A DNA stretch of 5,701 nucleotides from Deltaproteobacteria bacterium (GTDB taxonomy: Bacteria > Myxococcota_A > UBA796 > GCA-2862545): the NCBI GenBank assembly GCA_019307545.1, contig JAFDJI010000297.1:1-5701 (forward strand), read 5' to 3'. Below the pieces are notes generated by a model that was not told the DNA's origin, searched no databases, and saw only the letters and a list, made by a program, of their open reading frames with translations. Within the stretch, counting starts at the first letter, position 1; every line of letters begins with the position of its first letter. Shown here piece after piece: positions 1 through 4,586 of the stretch. A program made the translations under genes and the position numbers.

Positions 1-2
1 CG

Positions 3-653
3 CGCATCCTGGTGTGGGCCCGTCCGGACCCGTACGACACCCTGCTGGTGCAGGCCGCCGACCGGCTGGCCCGGCAACAGCGCGGCGGCACCCTCACCCT
101 TTTCGACACCCTGCCCCCCGCCCACTCGCGCGAGATGGAGGATGAGCAAGAGGCCTACCTCGACCAGCTCGGAGGGATGTGCCGCGGGGAGTGGCGGCCC
201 CTGCTGATCCCAGCGAACGACCCTTTGGACGTCATCGCCGAGATCACCGAGCACTACGACCTGCTGGTGATGTTGTCACCGGGTGGCAGAGGACTGCGCA
301 CCCTGTTCAGGCGCTCCCATGAGCACAGACTGACCGAAGAAGCGCGGTGCTCTGTGCTGCGGATTCGCACCGGCGATGATTCCGCGACCGAAGTGGTGCG
401 CGTGGACGACGAGAGCACCGAAGCGCTGGCGGTGGAGTCCTTCCTCCAGAGGGCTGCCGTGGTGCCCCTCCTCCCGGTGGCGAGCAAGCAGGCGCTATAC
501 GCCTCCGCGGCCCACTACCTGGGCCGCGCCGCGGGAGTCGAGCCGAGCCCGTGGACTACGGGGCGCGCCCCAACCGGGAAGTCGAGGTGCTCATCGTCGT
601 GCTCGGCTCTCACCGCCACCGCCAGATGCATCTCTGGCTCCTGGAGCGCGTGA
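3..653 (+). CDS. C-terminal part of a USP plus EIIA-like protein, 5' truncated and frameshifted
   Basis: The frame is open from the left edge, so the true start lies upstream; 216 residues are visible. Roughly the first 125 form a universal stress protein (UspA-like) domain: an opening ILVWARPDPYDT strand, a helix, a central 'YDLLVMLSPGGRG' strand-loop and a closing 'ARCSVLRIR' strand. The usual nucleotide-binding signature G-x2-G-x9-G-S/T is only partly kept (GGRG is present, the later G is lost), so ATP binding is doubtful. From about residue 144 (VESFLQ...SKQALYASAAHYLGRAAG) the sequence resembles the first helices of a PTS EIIA type-2 (PtsN-like) domain. After about base 540 the frame becomes low-complexity Ser/Arg/Thr and ends at TGA 651, while the EIIA C-terminus continues in another frame. 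In known proteins, USP and EIIA-like domains occur as cytoplasmic tails of amino-acid permeases or cation antiporters; a membrane transporter upstream is therefore likely but not visible. Confidence 0.6.
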   Translation, partial: RILVWARPDPYDTLLVQAADRLARQQRGGTLTLFDTLPPAHSREMEDEQEAYLDQLGGMCRGEWRPLLIPANDPLDVIAEITEHYDLLVMLSPGGRGLRTLFRRSHEHRLTEEARCSVLRIRTGDDSATEVVRVDDESTEALAVESFLQRAAVVPLLPVASKQALYASAAHYLGRAAGVEPSPWTTGRAPTGKSRCSSSCSALTATARCISGSWSA

Positions 654-772
654 CGCGCATGATCCTCCACCACGACCTGGCGCCACAACTTTGGGCATCA
701 CGCAACGCCGAAGCCATGCGCAATGCCTTCCGAGCGGCGGCCGAGGAGGAGGCCGACCAGAACCCGGAGTAG
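551..772 (+). pseudogene. Out-of-frame C-terminal remnant of the EIIA-like domain
   Basis: This stretch encodes about 73 residues beginning VDYGARPNREVEVLIVVLG and ending at TAG 770. It fits the end of a PTS EIIA type-2 domain: the 'VDYGA' strand, a 'VEVLIVVLG' core strand, the conserved 'HLWLLERVTRMI' helix with its His-Leu pair, and a final helix 'LAPQLWASRNAEAMRNAF'. It lies in a different frame from the USP/EIIA start that precedes it. Compared with E. coli PtsN from memory, about 45-50 residues are absent between the two halves. The missing part includes the 'RE..GST..G.GIAIPH' region, where the phosphorylated histidine normally sits. I read it as the tail of the same gene, separated by a deletion plus frameshift. 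It could instead be expressed separately from GTG 551, but there is no evident ribosome binding site and half an EIIA fold is unlikely to be stable. Confidence 0.55.
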
Positions 773-810
773 GTGGGTCCCCGGCGGCCGGGTGTCAACG
801 GTACAGAAGG

Positions 811-1611
811 TCAGGGCTTCTTGCCCCCCGAAGCGAGGACCGTCAGCTCGACGAGGAACTGGTCGGGTCGCGGGTCGGACAGCTCTTCCACTGCTCGTTC
901 GAGGAGGGAGCGGTCGAAGGCTTGCCCCAGGATCTCGTCCAGCCCGGAGACAGTGTCGAGCCAATTCTGACGATACGCCTCGAAGGCCGACTCTCCTGCC
1001 ATGCAGGCGTGGGGAACCACCTCCACCCGCACCTCGGCGAGTTCCGCCCGGACCATCGCCGGACCGAGGTGCAACCCCTGGGAGGGCCCCATGTCCCGCT
1101 CGCGCATCACCCGCATCGCCTCGGCGAGGACCTGCGAAAAGGCCTGCTTCTCCGGTGAGAACCAGATCCCGTCGTGCACCATCTCGTAGGCGACCACCCG
1201 CCCCCCCGGCCGCGCCACCCGGGACATCTCCGTGAGGAACAACGCCGGGTCTGGGGCGTGGACCAGCACGAAGCGGCAGAACACGAGGTCGAACGCGTCA
1301 TCGGGAAAGGGAAGGTCGGTGAGATCACCCCGTTCGAAGCGCAGGTTGGAATGCCGGCCCTGCTTCTGGGCATAGGTGAGCCGCCCCTCGTCCATGTCGA
1401 CGCCGACGACCTCGCTTTCGACGAGTCGCTCCGCCACGTGCCGCGTGAAGAACCCTGTGCCACAGCCCACGTCGAGCACCCGGGCCGGCGCCTCGTCGAG
1501 GAAGGGCTCCAGGAAGTCGGTGCCCCCATAGAGACGCCCCTGCCGCTCGAGGCGGGCGGACTCGGAGGAGCAGGAGGGCAGCACGTAGTCCTGGTCGTGC
1601 GAGGCTGGCAT
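811..1611 (-). CDS. Class I SAM-dependent methyltransferase
   Basis: The 266-residue cytosolic protein has the Rossmann-type methyltransferase fold of the Methyltransf_11/25 (UbiE-like) group. Motif I is VLDVGCGTGFF (residues 45-55), which binds S-adenosylmethionine. The acidic residue after strand 2 is in VVGVDMDEG (68-76), the adenine-contacting segment is GDLTDLPFPDDAFDLV (95-110), and the post-motif helix and strand are 'MSRVARPGGRVVAYE' (129-143). The N-terminus (YVLPSCSSESARLERQ) resembles the lead-in seen in stand-alone bacterial methyltransferases of this type. The C-terminal 120 residues form a helical substrate lid that does not reveal the acceptor, which may be a small molecule or lipid. 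I start it at ATG 1611 because GGGGAG lies about 9 bases upstream and the family homology begins shortly after. The same frame is open for another 157 codons upstream, but that extension is antisense to the next gene and has no domain character. The gene converges on the EIIA-like gene with a 38-bp gap. Confidence 0.88.
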   Translation of the reverse strand: MPASHDQDYVLPSCSSESARLERQGRLYGGTDFLEPFLDEAPARVLDVGCGTGFFTRHVAERLVESEVVGVDMDEGRLTYAQKQGRHSNLRFERGDLTDLPFPDDAFDLVFCRFVLVHAPDPALFLTEMSRVARPGGRVVAYEMVHDGIWFSPEKQAFSQVLAEAMRVMRERDMGPSQGLHLGPAMVRAELAEVRVEVVPHACMAGESAFEAYRQNWLDTVSGLDEILGQAFDRSLLERAVEELSDPRPDQFLVELTVLASGGKKP

Positions 1612-1686
1612 GGCGTGAGGTCTCCCCGGCTGCGGCGGCACCCGATAGTACTTCGGACCTTCGCCCCTCTTCTCTGCCACGACTGA

Positions 1687-1704
1687 GGGAGGCGTTTGCC
1701 TCCC
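1687..1704. repeat. Compact 7-bp inverted repeat with 4-base loop in a divergent gap
   Basis: GGGAGGC (1687-1693) and GCCTCCC (1698-1704) are perfect inverted arms around the loop GTTT. The element sits between the divergent methyltransferase and small helical gene. Neither strand has a T-run after it, so it is not a classical intrinsic terminator. It could be an operator or a 5'-leader hairpin for the rightward gene; it also contains a possible TTG start (1696) and its GGGAGG. The dyad is seen directly; the function is inferred. Confidence 0.4.
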
Positions 1705-1721
1705 CAACCCGCGGATGCGGC

Positions 1722-1727
1722 TATCGT
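1722..1727 (+). promoter_or_regulatory. Possible -10 element (TATCGT) for a leaderless transcript
   Basis: TATCGT lies 7 bases before the ATG at 1735 chosen for the small helical gene. With ordinary -10 spacing, transcription would begin at or next to that ATG, giving a leaderless mRNA. This would explain the lack of a ribosome binding site there. A TTGCCT at 1696-1701 might be the -35 but is 20 bases away, longer than usual. The evidence is weak. Confidence 0.22.
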
Positions 1728-1734
1728 CTCTGTG

Positions 1735-2166
1735 ATGTACGACGCCTTCGACGACAAGCTCCGGCGTCTGCGCGACCTTCACCGGGCCGGCGCAGGCCCC
1801 GGTACACGGCTGCAACGATCCGACGTGGTCCACGAGTCGCTGTTGGCCGAGTTGCGCGCGGAGATGGCGGCGGCACTCGGACGCGCTGGGGACAAGGTCA
1901 GCGAGGCGCTCGACGAACTCGCGGTGGCCGAACGCGCGCTCGAGATACCGAGCCCGGACAGGGACCCGATCCCGGAATCGCGCAAGGTTCGGTGGGAGGC
2001 CTACCAGGTTCGATACGCCCACGCCGAGCGCGCGTTGTGGCAGCTCCGGGTCCACCGCGAGGCCATCGGGTTGTTGCGACATGACCCCTTGAAGCGGCTG
2101 TTTCCCCTGCCGCTAAAGCGAAAGCGCGAAGATCAGGACGTCGAGACCCGCCCTGCAACGGAATGA
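1735..2166 (+). CDS. Small charged helical protein of unknown function
   Basis: I do not recognise this 143-residue protein. It has no signal peptide or membrane segment. It appears to be almost entirely helical, rich in Ala, Arg, Glu and Leu. Likely helices are residues 2-18, 31-70 (HESLLAELRAEMAAALGRAG then VSEALDELAVAERALE) and 82-117 (VRWEAYQVRYAHAERALWQLRVHREAIG written in parts), separated by a Pro/Asp-rich turn near 71-80. The tail is basic (PLKRLFPLPLKRKRE, about 118-132), which could contact nucleic acid, membrane or a partner. The start is uncertain. ATG 1735 has no ribosome binding site but has a possible leaderless -10 element. A TTG at 1696 would add 13 residues and has GGGAGG only 3 bases before it, inside a hairpin. 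The gene ends 24 bp before the GH114 lipoprotein gene on the same strand, so co-transcription is plausible. Confidence 0.6.
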   Translation: MYDAFDDKLRRLRDLHRAGAGPGTRLQRSDVVHESLLAELRAEMAAALGRAGDKVSEALDELAVAERALEIPSPDRDPIPESRKVRWEAYQVRYAHAERALWQLRVHREAIGLLRHDPLKRLFPLPLKRKREDQDVETRPATE

Positions 2167-2189
2167 CCCATTCCATTCCCCGGGGGAAT
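2160..2189. promoter_or_regulatory. Array of four GGAAT half-sites over the GH114 ribosome binding site
   Basis: Two 15-bp dyads are directly abutted. The first is GGAAT-N5-ATTCC (2160-2174), with arms that extend to GGAATG/CATTCC. The second is ATTCC-N5-GGAAT (2175-2189), with arms that extend to ATTCCCC/GGGGAAT around one central base. The half-sites therefore run forward, reverse, reverse, forward with equal spacing. The array covers the stop codon of the upstream gene and the G-run (2182-2186) that serves as Shine-Dalgarno for the gene starting at 2191. It could be an operator for a dimeric regulator, or an mRNA hairpin that masks the ribosome binding site. The pattern is seen directly; the role is inferred. 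Confidence 0.45.
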
Positions 2190-2190
2190 C

Positions 2191-3225
2191 ATGCGCCCCA
2201 GACTCCTCTTTGCCGCCCTCCTGCTGCCCGCCTGCGCCCCCTACGTGGAGGCGACGCTGGGGCCGCTCCCCCTCGAGGAGGTCCGCACCTTCGGCTACCA
2301 GATCGAGGCGGTGGACTGGGGCCGTTCCTGGGGACCGCTCACCCACTCCCGGTACGACCTGCTGGTCCTCGAGCCGACCCGCACCGACTTCTCCTCGGAC
2401 GCCCGGGATTTCGACATCGGGGCGCTGGTCGACGATCTGCAGGGGTCCGCCGGCGGCGACGGCGCGCACCGCAAGCTGGTGGTGGCCTACCTCGACATCG
2501 GGGAGGCCGAGGACTGGCGGTGGTACTGGACCTGGTCGCGCGGCTGGGACGGGGCGGGGGACCCCCCTGCGGACTGGCCGGAGTGGATCGTGGCCCCGGA
2601 CCCGGACGGATGGGAGGGGAACTACCCGGTGGCCTACTGGGACCCCGAGTGGAAGGACATCATCATCCGTGGGGAGGACCACGACTCCGGGGACGGCTAC
2701 GGCAGCGCGATCGAGGAGGCGATCCAGGACGGCTTCGACGGCATCTACCTGGACTGGGTGGAGGCCTTCGAGGACGAGGACGTCGCCGAGCGGGCGGCCG
2801 CCGAGGGCCTCGATCCCGCCGAAGAGATGATCGCCTTCATCGGCGAGATGCGCGCCTGGGCCCGCGCCCGTGACCCGGAGTTCCTGATCATCCAGCAAAA
2901 CGCCGCCAGCCTGGTGCAGGGACATCCAGAGCTGTTCGAGGTTATCGACGCCATCGCCCAGGAGGCCATCTGGTTCGACGGCATCGCCACCGACGACTGG
3001 AGCGAACCAGAGGGACACGACCTCGAGAACGATCGCGACTTGATCGACGAGTACCTCGGCTTCCTCGACCAATACCAGGACGCTGAGCTGCCGGTGTTCG
3101 ACGTCGAGTACGCCCTCGACCAGGCGGACACCGCGTACGAGCGCTCCCTCGCCCGGGGTTTCGTCCCCTACTGCACCCGCCGCTCCCTCTCTCGCCTCAC
3201 CACCACCCCACCACCGGCCTACTGA
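2191..3225 (+). CDS. Lipoprotein of the GH114 / TM1410-like glycoside hydrolase family
   Basis: The 344-residue protein begins with a short lipoprotein signal, MRPRLLFAALLLPAC, whose lipobox LPAC puts the lipidated cysteine at residue 15. It should be membrane-anchored outside the cytoplasm. The rest is one TIM-barrel domain of the GH114 (DUF297, endo-alpha-1,4-polygalactosaminidase-like) group. Matching blocks are FGYQIEAVDW (34-43), YDLLVLEPTRTD (55-66), VVAYLDIGEAEDWRWYW (97-113), the 'P.W......W.GNYPVAYWDPEWKDII' segment (130-158), GFDGIYLDWVEAFE (181-194), FLIIQQNAA (231-239), AIAQEAIWFDG (254-264), FDVEYA (303-308) and GFVPYCTRRSL (323-333). By analogy with characterised GH114 enzymes, Asp188 and Glu258 are the likely catalytic acids. 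Known members cut galactosamine-containing polysaccharide, but many bacterial homologues are untested, so the substrate is open. ATG 2191 is supported by the signal peptide and the G-run just upstream. The 3' end overlaps the opposing gene by 7 bp. Confidence 0.88.
   Translation: MRPRLLFAALLLPACAPYVEATLGPLPLEEVRTFGYQIEAVDWGRSWGPLTHSRYDLLVLEPTRTDFSSDARDFDIGALVDDLQGSAGGDGAHRKLVVAYLDIGEAEDWRWYWTWSRGWDGAGDPPADWPEWIVAPDPDGWEGNYPVAYWDPEWKDIIIRGEDHDSGDGYGSAIEEAIQDGFDGIYLDWVEAFEDEDVAERAAAEGLDPAEEMIAFIGEMRAWARARDPEFLIIQQNAASLVQGHPELFEVIDAIAQEAIWFDGIATDDWSEPEGHDLENDRDLIDEYLGFLDQYQDAELPVFDVEYALDQADTAYERSLARGFVPYCTRRSLSRLTTTPPPAY
3219..3225. other. Tail-to-tail overlap of convergent genes
   Basis: The stop codons of the GH114 gene (TGA 3223-3225, +) and the 405-residue protein (TAG, minus strand, 3219-3221) interlock, leaving no room for a terminator between them. 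Each transcript must run into the other coding region, so the 3' ends are antisense to one another. Confidence 0.8.
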
Positions 3226-4436
3226 CCCGCGGCTCCGGTGAGCAGGGCCTGGATGCCCTCTCGGGTGAAGAACTCGGGTCTCGCCTCGCGCACCCTCCGC
3301 GAAGCTGGGGAGGACAGGGTCTCCTCGGGGAGCGCGTCCGCCCCCTCGGGGATCATGGCCAGGAGCTCGTTCAAGGCGGCGCGGGCGACCGCGCGGTCGA
3401 ACTGGGACGGCGTGCGAGCATTCGCCGTGCTCAACAGTACCGACGCCAGCAGACCCCACTGGGCCGCATTGAGCATCGACGCGCCAATGCCCATGTGGGC
3501 CACGTGCGGTATCCGCCGATCGGCGATTCGGTAGGTCCGGGTGAAGCGCTCCCTTTCCACCGTGGGTTCTGGGCCGTCGCCGGCGAAGCGCGGGAACCAC
3601 GTCCCGACGATGTGGGTGGGCTGCTCGCAGGCCAGAACGACCCGCGGGTTGGCGTCGTAGTGCTCTCGCACCGAGATGACCGAGCCCCTGAGGGAGCGCG
3701 CGTGGGCGTACGCTTCTCCCCAGGAGCGCACGGTGGGGTAGGTGCGGTGCCGCTCCGGCAGCTTCCAACTCCGTCGCGCGGCGGCCCGGACCTTTTCGTA
3801 GCCCGCGGCACCCGAGAGGATGTCCAGTCGAACCAGGGTACCGTCGGAGGCGACGAACATCTCGATCACCCCACCGCCCGGCAGGGCGTAGGTGCGGAGG
3901 TGGGAGCCATCGCGCCCCAGGCGGGTCCCCAGGTGGACCAGTCCCGCACGGTCCGACCCAGCCACCGCGGTGAGCACGTCTTCCGCCATTCCCCCTGGCT
4001 CGGCCCGGTCCAGGGCGGATTGAACTGCCTCGGTCGGGTGGCAGCGGCGGGCGAACTTCTCCTCTCGGGAGACCTTGTCGGCCGGAACCACGCCCGAGGC
4101 CGCAACCTCCGCAGCCGGGATCAGGTCGTCGGTATCGATCGTCCTGTGGAGGAAGTGGATCACCCCGAGACGCTCTGTGTCGCGTGCCTCCACGACATTG
4201 CACCAGTCGGTGTACAGGCTGCTCACCACCGGGTCGCCGGGGAGGTTGCTCTCGATGAAGTGCCGGCCCCCCGGGGCGCTCTTGCGCGGCGCGTCGAGAT
4301 CTCCCGCCCGGGCGCTGTCCAGCACCGACTTCACCTGACCGAGTACGTGCGGAGCACCTGGGTCCGAGCTCGCCCCGAGGGCCTCTTCGAGTTCCGCGGA
4401 GAGCCGTTCGAGGCGCTCTCGATCAAATCCACCCAT
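3219..4436 (-). CDS. Uncharacterised 405-residue protein
   Basis: I do not recognise a family. The protein has no signal peptide or clear membrane segment and is probably cytoplasmic. An N-terminal helix (ERLERLSAELEEALG, 7-21) is followed by a mixed region with 'SSLYTDWCNVVEARDTERLGVIHFLH' (72-97, quoted in part), which resembles a conserved helical core. A Gly/Asp-rich part follows (GTRLGRDGSHLRTYALPGGG, 170-189), then strand-like segments (VIEMFVASDGTLVRLDIL, 190-207; VISVREHYDANPRVVLACE, 253-271; THIVGTWFPRF, 274-284). Near the end is a weakly hydrophobic helix, AAQWGLLASVLLSTANA (324-340), then an Arg/Glu-rich helical tail. It is rich in Arg, with isolated Cys at 79, 132 and 270 and no metal-binding cluster. 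The start ATG 4436 has a GGAAG about 7 bases upstream. Codon use is as GC-rich as its neighbours, so it is a real gene rather than a shadow. It is transcribed alone, divergently from the membrane protein gene and convergently with the GH114 gene. Confidence 0.72.
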   Translation of the reverse strand: MGGFDRERLERLSAELEEALGASSDPGAPHVLGQVKSVLDSARAGDLDAPRKSAPGGRHFIESNLPGDPVVSSLYTDWCNVVEARDTERLGVIHFLHRTIDTDDLIPAAEVAASGVVPADKVSREEKFARRCHPTEAVQSALDRAEPGGMAEDVLTAVAGSDRAGLVHLGTRLGRDGSHLRTYALPGGGVIEMFVASDGTLVRLDILSGAAGYEKVRAAARRSWKLPERHRTYPTVRSWGEAYAHARSLRGSVISVREHYDANPRVVLACEQPTHIVGTWFPRFAGDGPEPTVERERFTRTYRIADRRIPHVAHMGIGASMLNAAQWGLLASVLLSTANARTPSQFDRAVARAALNELLAMIPEGADALPEETLSSPASRRVREARPEFFTREGIQALLTGAAGQ

Positions 4437-4586
4437 CCATCGCTTCCAATCGAGGGATCGGTCACCTCTCTATTGGCTTGTGGAGGGTGAGGCCCTCTTC
4501 CGCGCCGAACTGAGGGGGCGGCTCGGTGCCCGACACGAGGCTGCCCCGGGAGGAACGAGTGGCATACAGTGGGGCGGGAGCAGGCG
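4437..4586. other. Divergent intergenic region, no clear promoter
   Basis: This 150-bp gap must carry the promoters for the leftward 405-residue protein and the rightward membrane protein. It contains the local AT-richest spot (CTCTATTGG, around 4469-4477) and a TACAGT (4565-4570) that could be a -10 element, but no convincing -35/-10 pair. A Shine-Dalgarno GGGAG at 4576-4580 lies 6 bases before ATG 4587. No gene, RNA element or longer repeat is evident. Confidence 0.4.

Noticed and set aside
780..792. CCCGG-CGG-CCGGG inverted repeat between convergent genes as a terminator
   Set aside because: The stem is only 5 bp and no T-run follows on either strand; short GC palindromes are common here. 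A factor-dependent role cannot be excluded.
376..1158. Plus-strand open frame of 260 codons
   Set aside because: It overlaps the USP/EIIA gene and the methyltransferase, and is Arg/Pro/Ser-rich without any recognisable fold.
1645..1650. TACTAT on the minus strand as a -10 element for the methyltransferase
   Set aside because: Position would suit a short leader, but no -35-like hexamer lies at the right distance.
1612..2082. N-terminal extension of the methyltransferase by 157 codons
   Set aside because: It runs antisense to the small helical gene, has no domain character, and a good ribosome binding site precedes ATG 1611.
2163..2873. Plus-strand open frame of 236 codons inside the GH114 gene
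   Set aside because: The product is almost all Gly, Arg, Pro and Ala in a frame shifted from a clearly recognised enzyme.
2113..4203. Very long minus-strand open frame (696 codons)
   Set aside because: It is antisense to the GH114 gene and out of frame with the 405-residue gene. Its product is Gly/Arg/Pro/Val-rich with no domain; long empty frames like this are expected in GC-rich DNA.
3495..4490. Plus-strand open frame of 331 codons
   Set aside because: It mirrors the 405-residue gene on the other strand; the His/Gly/Arg/Val-rich composition fits a shadow frame.
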